Positions 16,120-26,894 of a DNA stretch of 64,000 bases are shown piece after piece. The position numbers and the translations under genes are program-made. The DNA lies in the NCBI GenBank assembly GCA_949825025.1, contig OX463788.1:19595799-19659798 (forward strand). The letters are read 5' to 3'. How positions within the stretch are numbered: the first letter of the stretch is position 1; every line of letters starts with the position of its first letter. The notes under the pieces were generated by a model that did no database searches, was not told where the DNA came from, and saw only the letters and a program-made list of their open reading frames with translations. Source of the stretch: Siphlonurus alternatus. Taxonomy: Eukaryota; Arthropoda; Insecta; Ephemeroptera; Siphlonuridae.

Positions 16120-18928
16120 ATGGCTTGTGGAGTAAGACTAGTGAGATGTTGTTACGTATTTTACATCTTATTTTTAGGGGTAAGTACTATCACTCGTTTT
16201 ATTTTCAATAATAGTTCAATAGCTTTTCACTTATCAGTGATTGACACACTCAGTTAATTCTTTCTTCTGAGACCGTAAGACAGATTAATTCTACGTTTCA
16301 AGAATTGGATCGGGGAAGGGGGGGGGGGATAAAATAAAAAAATAAAATAATAGTTAATGGAGTTAACTCGGGGATTGACATTGAAATGCTAAATTGGCAA
16401 ATTTATCTAGTATTATAAGTCTGTTTTTCTGGAATGTGTTTCTTATGAATGGTGGATGTATAGGTGCTGAGCGCAGCTACGACCATCTTCGCTGCGTGGT
16501 TGTTGATTGAGCTACTGGGTTACTCCAACTTCTTGAGTCCGAGTGTTGTGTCGGGCCCCGTGATCGCCACGCTGCTCGCAGGCCTAGTGCTGCTGCCGCT
16601 CGTCGTGCTCGTCGGCTGCCGAGCCTTTACGCAAAAGAACCACGTCCTCGCGACTCTGGTAAGTGGTAACGCTTCGTCAGGCAGCCACATAGCATAATAT
16701 ACTGCATATTATATATTACAAATTTAATACTGAAATGCGCTCATGTAGAGCTAAACAACTAAGGAAATAAAAATTAATTTGTAGCAGAGAACTTATATAT
16801 ATACAAATATATATGTATACAACTTGAAATAAAAATATACAGTAAATAATATAAAATTTTGTATAAAATATAATATAATTATATTTAATTGTTCACCAAA
16901 GCAAGGTGTGAACTCACAGTATCGTCTCAGTTCTGGGTGCTGGTGTCTGTGTGCGCCATCCTAAGCGTGGCATTGGGTGTGTGGAGCATGGTGCTGCGTG
17001 CTGGCCTGCACGAGCGGCTCGCCGTGGACCTGCAGCAGGTCACGCCGCCCGCAGAAAGGAACGATCTGGAGAAGGCACAGTGGGACTACGTGCAGAGGTC
17101 GGTAAGTTTTTTAACAAATAATGCAATGCAGCACTGAAGTACGCTAAAAACAATTTGCTGTATTCAAGTTCATTTTGAAAAGGTTGAAAAATCGTGCATA
17201 ATATTATAGCATGTCATGCATGTTTATACTGTTTATTATAGTACTATAATGTCTATAATCCAAGGCAAGGGGCGATTACGGAGTCCTTAATCGGTGTATT
17301 GACTTTTTATTAACTGAATTATATTGTTTAAAATAAAAAAAATATTTTAATTGAAGGTGATTTCAGTTAAAAGGGACATATAATATATACAATATACTAA
17401 AATTAAGCAAGTATTTTTTAACCAAAAGTTACTTATACTTACTATAATAGTGTACAAATACACAAATACATGCTGTATACACTGTCCCAAGTGCATATAC
17501 CATATAGTATAAGCGCGGATCCAGAACCAAAATTCGCCCCCCCCCCCCCCCCTCCCCCTGGATCCGCTGCAATAAATGGCATGAGCGGAGGAACGTCGCT
17601 TAATTGCACTGGCTACAGCGCACAGCACATCCCTCCTTTATTGCTCCCCCCACTCCCCTTCTCACTCTTCTGCACTCTCCTCTATGCAATGTTTCCGTTT
17701 TCTGAGGCTGTAATTTACATTTATTTAATTAATGTAAATTATTAATACTGTTCAAAACCGGAATGTCATTTATTTTAAATTTTGTTATGTCAATAGGAAA
17801 CTTCTTTGCAACAAGATTATATAATGTATATAATTTGTCCCTTTAATGTCGTTGTATTATATATGCAGCTGCAGTGCTGCGGAGTGAATGGCGCCAGCGA
17901 CTACCTTTCTGCCGGCGCCATGCCCATGTCTTGTTGTGACGTCGTGGAGCACGTGTGCGCGCAAACTTACAAGGGGGGCTGCCTGGTGGCGCTCAACGCG
18001 TACGGAAGCACCAAGCTAGTACAGGTGGCTCTCGCAGCCTCCATTCTAGCCATTCTCATGGTAAAATCTGTTCCAGTGTATTGCATGATTATAATATAAT
18101 GTAATGGGGTACTGACCGGTATTTGAGTTAGCAATACTAGTAAAAAGTACTGTGAATTCTATGAAGAACGAGCCCTATTAGAGCACTCTACGACAATTTG
18201 CTGATTTTATATGAATTTTTGAAAGTTTTTTTGATGACGTCATAGCATTGATTCTTAAATGGGAAAATGCATCAGTTAACATTGCTAAAATGAAACGTTA
18301 TTGAGGTTGGAATTTGAAACCTTCATTATCGTGATTCTAGCACCTAAAAACCTTGCAAATTAAGGTTTGGTTGCATTTCAATATTAAGTATGGGATTTGA
18401 CAATGCTAACTGATCTATTTTTCCATTTAAGATTCAATGTTATCACGTCATTTTTGAGAGGTTTAAAAAATTCATATAAAATCAGGAAATTGTCATAGAA
18501 TGCTGTAATAAGGCTTGTTCTTCATGAAATTCTCGTATGCCTTTTGAAATATTGACAAAAACTTGAAACTTTTTTTTTTGGTCAGTACCCCATTATAATA
18601 AAAGATAAAAGTCAAAAACTCATAATTCAATATTCATCATACAAAAATTTCATGATTTCAAAACAATTAAGTGGTAAATACAATATATACACGAGAAATA
18701 ATTATTTTACTTGTCTGTTATAGCTTGTTGGAATATATGCTGGTTGTAGTTACAGCACTTTGCTTAACAGGACGCCAGAAATAAGCACGTAAGTTTGTAT
18801 TAACTCTGTGTCTAATATATATTAATAACCTTCATTTGTTATCCATTTGTTTCAGAATCACACAACCTGAGGATGTGCCTTTGACTAAGCGCAAGATATT
18901 TTTGAAAGATCAGTTCAACCACGTTTGA
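16120..18928 (+). CDS. Tetraspanin
   Basis: Six exons: 16120-16179, 16464-16658, 16931-17101, 17869-18060, 18724-18788 and 18856-18928 (stop TGA), giving 251 aa. The first four introns are phase 0 and the last splits a Thr codon. The N-terminus is MACGVRLVRCCYVFYILFLG, with membrane-proximal cysteines that could be palmitoylated. TM1 runs through exons 1-2 and TM2 closes exon 2. TM3 opens exon 3, and TM4 spans the exon 4/5 joint. The large extracellular loop holds the diagnostic LQCCGV (CCG) motif, an MSCC pair, and single cysteines in HVCAQ and KGGC, six in all, so three disulfides are possible. The tail is short and basic. Tetraspanins act as plasma-membrane or endosomal scaffolds that cluster partner proteins. 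The orthologue within the family is not assigned. Internal exons are clearly GC-rich against the flanks. Confidence 0.92.
17371..17842. mobile_element. TTAA-flanked element, family B (copy in tetraspanin intron 3)
   Basis: TTAA at 17367-17370 is followed by AAGGGACA, and TGTCCCT precedes TTAA at 17843-17846. The interior matches, in reverse orientation, the element at 47119-47498. Shared words include ACAAATACATGCTGTA, CACTGTCCCAA, GGCATGAGCGGAGGAACG, AATTATTAATACTGTTCAAA and TTTTGTTATGTCAATAGGAAAC. A hAT MITE sits inside it (17512-17571), explaining its extra length. The acceptor of tetraspanin exon 4 lies only about 20 bp beyond its end. Confidence 0.8.
17512..17571. mobile_element. Short hAT-type MITE nested in the TTAA element
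   Basis: GCGCGGATCCAG and CTGGATCCGC face each other around a C-run. The host sequence on both sides (TAAGCG, then CAATAAATGGCATGAGCGG) continues the sister element at 47119-47498 without a break, which shows this piece was inserted. It is a much reduced copy of the CAGGCGCGGATCCAG family. Confidence 0.6.
18104..18593. mobile_element. TA-flanked palindromic MITE in tetraspanin intron 4
   Basis: The ends ATGGGGTACTGACC and GGTCAGTACCCCAT are each abutted by TA. The arms pair over about 200 bp: for example ATGAAGAACGAGCC against GGCTTGTTCTTCAT, and TGATTTTATATGAATTTTT against its complement. The left arm carries TGACGTCA at 18235, and the right arm holds a one-base variant at the mirrored place. 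Confidence 0.75.
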
Positions 18929-19101
18929 AGTCGATTATAATTAATTCAAAGTGTATCGATTTATCATTTTTCGTTTCATCTATATTCTATATCAGACTAT
19001 ATCAATGTACATCTTAATTTATAAGTAATGAACCTAATTATAGTGATGACATTTATCAGGTCCTGTAACGCAACTACATTATAATATGTATATTGTATAT
19101 T

Positions 19102-19107
19102 AATAAA
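19102..19107 (+). terminator. Probable poly(A) signal of the tetraspanin gene
   Basis: AATAAA lies 174 bp after the tetraspanin stop codon, the nearest canonical hexamer downstream. No cleavage-site evidence is available. Confidence 0.45.
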
Positions 19108-19474
19108 TAATATTATACACATGTGAAGTTTGTAAACATTAATGCCATCATGGTTATTTTTTTTGTGCCTACTGCATGTATGTACTAGCTGCATAACTTC
19201 ATTAATTCTTGGCATAATTGAATCAAAGTATTATCGCGCGCGCAATAAAAATTGTAGTACGCATCATATGAATTCTTTTAACACAGTATATTATAACTGA
19301 AATCACTGTTATAGCTTCAAAATGAAATAAAATACAAGCTTTCAGAAAAAAATAACTTCTTAAATAATTATTATACAGCAACGCCACCTTTACTACAAAT
19401 ACTACAATCCGGTATTGAAGCCAACGGCCTTAACTGACTTAACTCTATTACATAATATTCGTATATTATATATA

Positions 19475-19856
19475 TGGGAGGTGTGGCGCAGTGCGCTTGA
19501 CCGGGTCTCGTCAGATCACCGGAGTTAAGCAACGCCGAGCGTGGTTAATAGTTGGATGGGTGACCATTTTCAACAAAAACCACGTTTCCCACCCAGGGGT
19601 AAATCGTTGCGCTTTTCTACTATGTGGTTCCCCTGGCTTTGGACCATTGCACTTCCGGTTCATTGACAAAAGCTGTAGCGTCCATCCTGGCTGAGGTTTC
19701 CACGTTTCCCTCAGCCGCAGGCAAATGCCGGGATGGATTTGCAAGGCCGTGGCCACCCCCGTTCCGGAAGAGCCCGCGAAACGCTCAAGTTAGGGTTTCG
19801 GAAGGTTCGGGGTTTCAAAGTAGTATGTAATTAGTAAAGTACCCAATAGGGTTTGA
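19475..19856 (+). mobile_element. 5S rRNA-derived SINE with 5S head
   Basis: The head (about 19475-19567) resembles 5S rRNA along most of its length. TCTCGTCAGATCACCGGA corresponds to the 5S loop A region. GTTAAGCAACGCCGAGCGTGG corresponds to box A with the intermediate element, and TTGGATGGGTGACC to box C of the internal Pol III promoter. The body then matches the other SINE copies (CTGAGGTTTCCACGTTTCCC, AGGCCGTGGCCAC). The copy is followed directly by a long (TA)n run, as is the copy at 58679. A real 5S gene is excluded: the head lacks a paired 3' strand and runs into non-5S sequence. Confidence 0.85.
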
Positions 19857-19857
19857 T

Positions 19858-19945
<88 letters not shown>
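19857..19945. repeat. (TA)n microsatellite at the SINE 3' end
   Basis: About 85 bp of TA repeat, probably grown from the SINE tail. Confidence 0.95.
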
Positions 19946-21344
19946 ATGCATACAATGATTTTTACTGCAATCCTTTTACTTGGATTCTTTCAGGTTTTCT
20001 ACATTATTAATTTATTCAATTTGTTGTACTTTGAAGGAAATTATATGAAATAAAAATGCATTAATTTCTGCGAAGAATGTTGTCAAATTAATTGTTATAT
20101 TATATCACGTATAAATTATAGCCTTGTTTACACTTATAACAGTTATAACATAACCATGAAATCTAGTTTTGGTTACAGTATAATAGCTAGACTATAATAG
20201 TTTAAGAAAATATGGCGAGCAAAAGCTTAAATGAAATTGAAGTCGGGTTTTGATTTTCCTGATTTGAGACTAGAATATAATACAATATAGTTTTGATCCC
20301 TTTTTTTAACGCGTTTATTCGGAAATAAAACATGCATATTACAATGGAAATACAGATTAGACCTCAACTTTAGAACTCGTAATCGGGGAACGTTAGTTTG
20401 TTATTTATGAATCACGGACGAAAAGATGGCAGAATTAAACAACAAATACATTTTTATAAGCTGTAGAAATTAATTCATATGACATAATTAGTAAGGAAAT
20501 TACATAAAAGATGAAAGAATTGATTATATAGACACTTAAAACTTAACATTAATTTATAAAGATAATGCATAAACAAAATAAATAACGTAATTAAAAATAC
20601 TAGTACATTTTACATTTTTTTTATAATTTGAATTTAGATGTAAAATTTAGATTAGAGGTAGACTGCAATAAATTCATGACAAATGAATTAAATTCTTTGT
20701 GGGAGGCTAGTCTGATTTCAATAGGTATTGCGTTGAAAAAGATAGCGCTCCTCTGCTACTTGGACACTTTGTTACCAAGGACAATTCGCTATCTGGACCA
20801 TTCATTACAGGGGATAGTTAATTAGCGACTCGCAACATTCAATACCTGCAAGTTGAAATGACTAATGTTTCTTCCCCCTCAAATTAACATGCGGCTACAT
20901 TTTTTATTATAAAGTATAACATTCGAAAAGTATAGCTAGGAGAGTAGAAGGAAAAAAAAAAATAAAAATAAAATTTACTCATATACAAATTTAACATTGT
21001 AAAATTGTTTATTTAAAATTACATTTATTATAGTTGTCACAGTCAAAAAATTCTAATATATATATATATATATGAATTACATAATATTATTTATTATTTC
21101 ACACAAAAGTTAGGTACTCTTAATTGTCATAGAGTTAAAATATGCATTAATTAAGAATATATGATATTGAGCACAGAACATAGTGTTTTAATTGATTAAT
21201 ATCATAAACTATAAAACAGTTAAAAGTCTGGAGGAATTAAGAATTTCAGTATGAACGAAAATTAACAAATAAATAAATAACTAAATAATGAAAAAAGAAT
21301 TGAAAAAGTGGCGAATATTTCCTCGGTATATACATCAACACAGC
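19946..21344. other. AT-rich intergenic stretch with one repeat fragment
   Basis: No gene seen. At 20753-20792 the reverse complement reads TAGCGAATTGTCCTTGGTAA then CAAAGTGTCCAAGTAGC. This matches the beginning of the tandem block at 22021, so the same repeat lies here in inverted orientation. A (TA)n tract is at 21057-21073. Confidence 0.45.
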
Positions 21345-21679
21345 CAATGGACAACATACATGAACAATTTTTATTGCAGGAATGAATAGATGGTACCAAA
21401 TTATGATACTCTGAATTTTTTCAGATTTTTTTGAAACCCGGAACTATTTTTAAATAATTATTGAAAGTCCTGTGATTTCAGTTGGCACCCCTGCAGCCTT
21501 AATAAAAAGGATAGAGACTGGACGCCTACTGACGCCTCCAGGGGGCGTGGCCGCACTTTCAATAATTATTTAAAAATAGTTCTGGGTCTCAAAAAAATCT
21601 GAAAGAATTCAGAGTAGCATAATTTGGTACCCTCTATTCATCTCTGCAATAAAAAAATTTCATGTATGTTGTCCATTGT
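21345..21679. mobile_element. Palindromic element, CAGATTTTT/GGGAACTATTTTT family (copy 1)
   Basis: A long inverted repeat: AATGGACAACATACATGAA at the left is mirrored by TTCATGTATGTTGTCCATT at the right. The arms then pair through TTTTATTGCAGG, GGTACCAAATTATGATACTC and TTTTTTCAGATTTTTTTGA. The core CCGGAACTATTTTTAAATAA is shared with the copies at 21716 and 50483. Confidence 0.7.
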
Positions 21680-21715
21680 CAATCGGCAACAAAATGTCTG
21701 AGTAGCGAATGGAGT

Positions 21716-22023
21716 ACCGACCTCAAAATTTTTTATTGCAGAAATGTATAGAGGGTGCAAAGTTATGCTACTCTGATTTTTTTCAGATTTTTTAAGGACC
21801 GGGAAGTATTGCTAAAAAGTTTTGGCGAGGTCGGGTTCGAATCCACGTCCCTTTTGGGTCCTAATATCTTTTATTAAGAGAGGCGGCAAGAGGCAGCACT
21901 TTTTCTGTACTTTCAATAATTTTTAAAAAATATTTGCCGGGCTCTAAAAAAGCTGAAAAAAATCAGAGCAGCAGAACTTTGCACCCTCTATCCATTTCTG
22001 CAATAAAAAATTTTGAGGTCGGT
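21716..22023. mobile_element. Palindromic element, same family (copy 2)
   Basis: ACCGACCTCAAAATTTTTTA is mirrored by TAAAAAATTTTGAGGTCGGT, and inward TTTCTGCAATAAAAAATTTT pairs across. It lies about 40 bp after copy 1. The centre contains GGGTTCGAATCCACG, a good match to a Pol III B box, but no A box or tRNA fold was found around it. Confidence 0.7.
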
Positions 22024-22176
22024 AACAAAGTGTCCAAGTAGCGAACTGTCCAGGTAGCGAATTGTCTAGGTAACGAATTGTCCGGCTACGAATTTTCCGG
22101 GGACAAATTTTCCGGGGTCGAATTTTCCGGGGACGAATTTTCCGGGGACAAATTTTCTAGTAGCGAATTGTCCTGT
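22024..22176. repeat. Short tandem repeat of about 15 bp (TAGCGAATTGTCC / CCGGGGACGAATTTT)
   Basis: About nine units of 14-17 bp drift from GTCCAAGTAGCGAACT to CCGGGGACAAATTTT and back to AGTAGCGAATTGTCC, ending GTCACCCGC. The pattern suggests subterminal repeats of a DNA transposon with a GGGTGACAGGACAATTCGC-type end. Confidence 0.65.
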
Positions 22177-22199
22177 CACCCGCTCCTCTGTGTAAAAAT

Positions 22200-23082
22200 G
22201 CCTCTTGACCTACACGACGTGTAGTGTGTTATAAATGGACATTGCTAGCATTTATTGTAAAATGATGATGAATATTTGCATTAAAATGAAGTTCTATGGT
22301 ACTTTTAATCAATTTATGTTGAATTCTGTTATAAATATTTACAACATTTTTAAAATATTGTTTATTAAATATTCAATATTTTTGTGGTGGAGTATACATC
22401 AACAGTTCTGGTTAGTCTTGGGATATAAAAATAAATTTTACAGCTTAATTTATTTTGTAGAATTTGAAGAGGATCTAATAGCTTTTTAGTAGCATTTCCC
22501 CAAATTAAATGGGAATCAAGTTTGACCAAAAACAGACGCGAATTAATTATCATCGTTTTTATAATTATTATTTTGTGATTTTTAACTCCCAACCAATTTA
22601 TGGTGGCTATAAAACGCCAGCACGGAGCCTAATTGAACCAAGACGTAAGGGATGAGTTTTTATACGCTTAATTTTTAAAATTCTGAATGTGAACCAATTT
22701 AAAAATTTCAAATGCTGCTCTTGAGGTACAAAATAAAGCCTGATTGAATGGCAAAATGTAAATTGATTATTTGATGTGTTGGAGCTTATTTTTTAATGAA
22801 GGGTTCTTTTGCTTAATTTTAAATTTATTTTAATTTTAAATGTATTTTATGTTTTCTAATCGCTAATTGTTATGTTTTCCTCAGTATAATTAAAAATCGT
22901 TAAAAATTTGTAACTTGTTGCGCTTAAAATTGTTCTTAATTTACAAGACTCTCTGTTACATTGTCGCGTATACATATGCCAACTTATATTTATGTAGCAT
23001 ATTGGAAATATAATAAATAAATGAATGAATGTTTATGTTTTAAGAGTATTAATTTTGTGGAATTAAGGATGGAAATTGTTAA
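22200..23082. other. AT-rich intergenic stretch, nothing recognised
   Basis: No exon, RNA gene or element boundary could be supported. Confidence 0.4.
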
Positions 23083-23086
23083 TTAA

Positions 23087-24269
23087 GGTAGAGATAATGT
23101 CGATCAGCTTTTTTTTTTGTTTTTTTTTTTTTTAGCTCCATTTGATTAACATGTAAACATTAACAAATTCACAAAAATTCTGAAATCTTTTTGAGAAGTC
23201 AATATTAGTGCCTAAAAGCCATAGAAAAAATTTCAAAACAAGGGCATGATGGAACAAGACGATTTTTTAAAATTAATTTATTTAATTTTCAGCACAGGGC
23301 TTTCCCATGGAGAGACAATTAAACTAAAAACTCAATTAAAATAATCGTCTTGTTAAATTGTTTTGAAACTTTTTCTATGGCTTTTTATAAGATGGATTCC
23401 TGCATGAAGAACACATTTTTATGATTTGAAATTGTTAATTCTACCCAGTATTTACGTATTAAATTGTGCATTTCAATGTATAAAAGATTACACCCAGAGT
23501 CATATGCTCAAGTTTCTGACATCTCTCCTTATGATATCAGAAATAAATCCAAAGTTATAATAAAAAAGCATCCATCTGCTTTTTATAAAAATAATCCATA
23601 TTACCAATTAACTCATAAAATATATAGCTTTTTACCCGAGTCATTGAGGCATGAAATTAGTGATAATGTGTTTAAAAATAAATTAAAAACTATATTAACC
23701 AAAAAAGAATATTATTTTACATAAAAGATTTTTATGATGAAAATTAAAAATTAACACATGAGGATATATGTTGCAAACTGAAACGTTGCTCTTACAGATC
23801 AACACACACACAAAATGTTATCTTTAATTATCTATGGCTCCGAAATAAAGTCAGTAAACATATTTTAATATTTGACCATCAAAGTGTTATGTGAACTATA
23901 GTGCATCAAGAAATCATATGTGGCGATAATAAATCAATTATATTAAGAAATGAAAGTGATGAAAGAACCTGATAATAATGAGTAATATATGTCATTAGTA
24001 TAAATTTATTTAAAATAATTTGTGAATACCTATGTATGTTAATTTTAGGTAATATTAATTAGATTTAAGTACTTGTTATGTATAATTTATGTAACAACTT
24101 CGACGTGATCTATGCTGTAAAGCCAACGATCGAAATAAAATTATTATTATTATTACTATGCCTCTCAAAAAAATTTCAGAGTTTTTGTAAATTTGCTAAA
24201 GTTTATTTACATATAATATATGTTAATCAAATGGAGCTAAAAAAACAGCTGACCGACGTTATCTCTACC
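23087..24269. mobile_element. TTAA-flanked palindromic MITE, family A (copy 2), split by a LINE
   Basis: The left end GGTAGAGATAATGTCGATCAGC follows TTAA at 23083-23086. The right end CGACGTTATCTCTACC precedes TTAA at 24270-24273. The left portion (23087-23386) matches copies 1 and 3 up to CTTTTTCTATGGCTTTT. The matching sequence resumes at about 24161 with GCCTCTCAAAAAAATTTCAG. The 0.77 kb between is foreign (next entry), and a few bases of the host are lost at the junction. Confidence 0.8.
23387..24160 (+). mobile_element. 5'-truncated LINE inserted in the MITE
   Basis: The open frame 23464-23724 encodes 86 residues that look like the last segment after a reverse transcriptase: a basic region, then LTHKIYSFLPESLRHEIS, then FKNKLKTILTKKEYYF and stop. 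This resembles the C-terminal tail of LINE polymerases in which an LP..LR motif precedes FK..L. An AT-rich 3' UTR follows, ending in AATAAAATTATTATTATTA, a simple-repeat tail. The absence of any upstream RT core indicates 5' truncation, usual for target-primed insertion. Confidence 0.65.
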
Positions 24270-24978
24270 TTAACATTTGTGAAATAAATGTATCACTTTT
24301 TTTCCTTTAATTGTTGAAAAATTAGTAATTACTCATCTTTTACACGGCGTACAAACCTAATTAAACTTATTAAGTTTCCTTACCTTCAAAAACACATCTT
24401 ATTTCTTCCGACCCTTAAAGTGATCGAGGATGAAAGTGAGACAATTTTTTTCTAAAATTGTATGCTCATCAATATAAGATTATAAGGAAAGTAGACGTTA
24501 TAATCTTATTTTTCTCGCTTCTCGTCCCTCTTTAATTTTTCCCTCGGAAATGGTCATGCATAAAATATAAATATAAAAAGAAAAAAAGACGAGGAGAGAC
24601 GTCAAATTAAGTGAATAAAAGATGAAAATTATTTCAGCTCAGGTTTTTATATAACTATAATAATAATAAAAACTAATTTCATTAATAAAAATGCAAGCTG
24701 TCAAAATATTACCTCTACAAGTAGAAATGTAATAATTATAATTAGTATATTATTTTATTTAATTTTACACGAGAGTTTTCACATATAATAATAATATAAT
24801 ATATACCCTTGTCAAAAAATGAGTCTAGTAGTCAAGTGGTTGACGACTTAAAACAAGTAGTTGACTACTTAAAACAAGTAGTCAGACTACTGGGTCAAGT
24901 AGTCGGACTACTGAGTCAAGTGCTCAGGTGCTCAGTGTTCAAAATCTTGACCACTTGTTAAGTAGTCGGACCACTGAA

Positions 24979-25489
24979 TCAAGTAGTCAGCGCTCAGTGT
25001 TCATAAAATCTCGATCACTTGGTAAGTAGTCAGAATTTTGTGACCACTTATGCAAGTAGTCGGCGCTCAGTGTTCATAAAATCTCGACCACTTGGTAAGT
25101 AGTCAGAATTTTGTGACTACTTATGCAAGTAGTCGGCGTTCAGTGTTCATAAAATCTCGACCACTTGGTAAGTAGTCAGAATTTTGTGACTTCTTATGCA
25201 AGTAGTCGGCGCTCAGTGTTCATAAAATTTCGACCACTTGGTAAGTAGTCAGAATTTTGTGACTACTTATGCAAGTAGTCGGCGCTCAGTGTTCATAAAA
25301 TTTCGACCACTTGGTAAGTAGTCAGAATTTTGTGACTACTTATGCAAGTAGTCGGCGCTCAGTGTTCATAAAATCTTGATCACTTGGTAAGTAGTCAGAA
25401 TTTTGTGACTACTTATGCAAGTAGTCAGCGCTCAGTGTTCATAAAATCTTGATCACTTGGTAAGTAGTCAGAATTTTGTGACTACTTTA
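24979..25489. repeat. 73-bp tandem satellite, seven units
   Basis: Units begin at 24979, 25051, 25124, 25197, 25270, 25343 and 25416. Each reads CAAGTAGTCGGCGCTCAGTG, TTCATAAAATCTCGACCACTTGG (possibly broken by single changes) and then AAGTAGTCAGAATTTTGTGACTACTTAT. Identity between central units is very high; flanking units are more diverged. Confidence 0.93.
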
Positions 25490-26375
25490 TGCAAGTAGTC
25501 GAAACATCATGACCACTTAGCATTTGACTACTTAATTAGTTGTCACATAATTCTGACTACTTAAGAAAGTGATCACTTACCAAGTAGTCAATTGTACGGG
25601 GTTCTCGTGATGAAGAAAATTATCTAAAATGGTGGCACTAAACACATGTGAGACGGGGTTGTGTGTGCAGAGCTCCCGGAACAATTTGTTTTTCAAGCAG
25701 TTTTACATCAGATAAGTACCTTTTCAGTACCTAAAACGTATTATGAAATGTTATTTATTAAAATTCTCGTTACTTTGTGTCAAATTATTTGTTCTAGGTA
25801 GCCTTAAACAGTCAATGTTTATCGGCTCTTGGAACTTGATAAAAAAGACGCCGAGATGAAAGCCGTTGGTAATTATTCTTCAAAGATGTTCATATTTTAT
25901 TATGTATTTTATTTATTATATAATAATTATAAATCTTTAATAATCAACGTGTTTTTTTTTCATATATATTTTTTTTTTTTTTTATTTATTAAGTATGAAT
26001 TAAAAAATATTATTCCTTCATTTTGCTGTAAAAAATTAAAAAAATACTTAAGAAATTAAATTAAAATTAATAAGTTAGGAATAATTTAATAAAGTAAATG
26101 TTTTAAAAAGTGCTTTATATTGCATGGAGCGTAAAATTGGTATGTATATTATAGGATGTTTCTCGTCCTATTTGTTTGTCACGTTTTTATCTTGAATTAT
26201 TACAAAGTATTTTATAATTACATTTTAATAATTCAAGTTAAAAATGTGAAAGAATAATTTCTTTACTTGTTCCAGTTATAATTTATCTATAATCTGTTGG
26301 CTTAAACGGGAAAAAATTGCATCGTGATGATAGACGGATATATCGCGAGAAAATACTAATAAACCGTTTAATTTG

Positions 26376-26535
26376 ACCACTTGAAATCGACTACTGGTGA
26401 CTACTTGAAAGTGACTACTGGTGACTACTTGAAAGTGACTACTGGTGACTACTTGAAAGTGACTACTGGTGACTACTTGAAAGTGACTACTGGTGACTAC
26501 TTGAAAGTGACTACTGGTGACTACTTGAAAGTGAT
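26376..26535. repeat. 24-bp tandem repeat, about six units
   Basis: The unit is GACTACTGGTGACTACTTGA plus AAGT. Because 24 is a multiple of three, open frames run through on both strands; they are repeat translations, not genes. It sits in the right subterminal zone of the 24806-26633 element. Confidence 0.93.
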
Positions 26536-26635
26536 TACTTGCGACCACTTGGGCAGTGACTACTTGACCACTGCTCAAATTATCACTTGGCAGTAGTCAC
26601 CACTTGACTACTGCCTTTATTTTTCGACTAGGGTA

Positions 26636-26894
26636 TGTTGGCATCAAAGCCCAAATTTGGGCAAAGCTCAAAAAAATGCGCACACCTAGATCCAATATAT
26701 GTGCCCCTCGCGATTTGAGCAAAGCCCGAAATATTACTTCTCGTCGGGCTTTGTTTTTTCTGATTTGATCACTTCTAGAAATGATCAAATTTAAATGAGC
26801 AAAGCCCGAAATATTTGTTAATTTCGGGCTTTACTCAAATCGCGAGGGGCACATCTAGAGGTGTGCGCATTTTTTTCGGGCTTTGATGCCAACA
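26636..26894. mobile_element. TA-flanked MITE with TGTTGGCATC ends
   Basis: The ends TGTTGGCATCAAAGCCC and GGGCTTTGATGCCAACA each sit beside TA (26634-26635 and 26895-26896). The arms pair through ATGTGCCCCTCGCGATTTGA and GCAAAGCCCGAAATATT. It is inserted exactly at the right end of the 24806-26633 element. It shares its first ten bases with the fold-back element at 11194-12802. Confidence 0.8.

Larger units (their letters stand above)
24806..26633. mobile_element. 1.8-kb TIR element with satellite arrays inside both ends
   Basis: The left end CCCTTGTCAAAAAATGAGTC, followed by TAGTAGTCAAGTGGT, is mirrored at the right by ACCACTTGACTACTGC, then TTTATTTTTCGACTAGGG. The termini pair over about 38 bp with roughly 80% identity. 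The left flank is TATA; the right flank is TA, where another MITE has inserted, and TATA is restored if that MITE is removed. Both subterminal zones are built from AGTAGTC, GACTACTT and CCACTTG words and carry the arrays listed next. The central 0.8 kb has no recognisable coding region. I cannot assign a superfamily. Confidence 0.65.

Noticed and set aside
19475..19570. A 5S rRNA gene
   Set aside because: The 3' half of the 5S fold is missing and the sequence continues into the SINE body shared by other copies.
24979..25489. A CRISPR-like array
   Set aside because: Units are contiguous identical 73-mers without unique spacers, in an animal genome.
26276..26596. Open frames of 71-100 codons on both strands with repeated QVVTSSHF or TTGDYLKV
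   Set aside because: They are translations of the 24-bp tandem repeat, open on both strands because the unit length is divisible by three.
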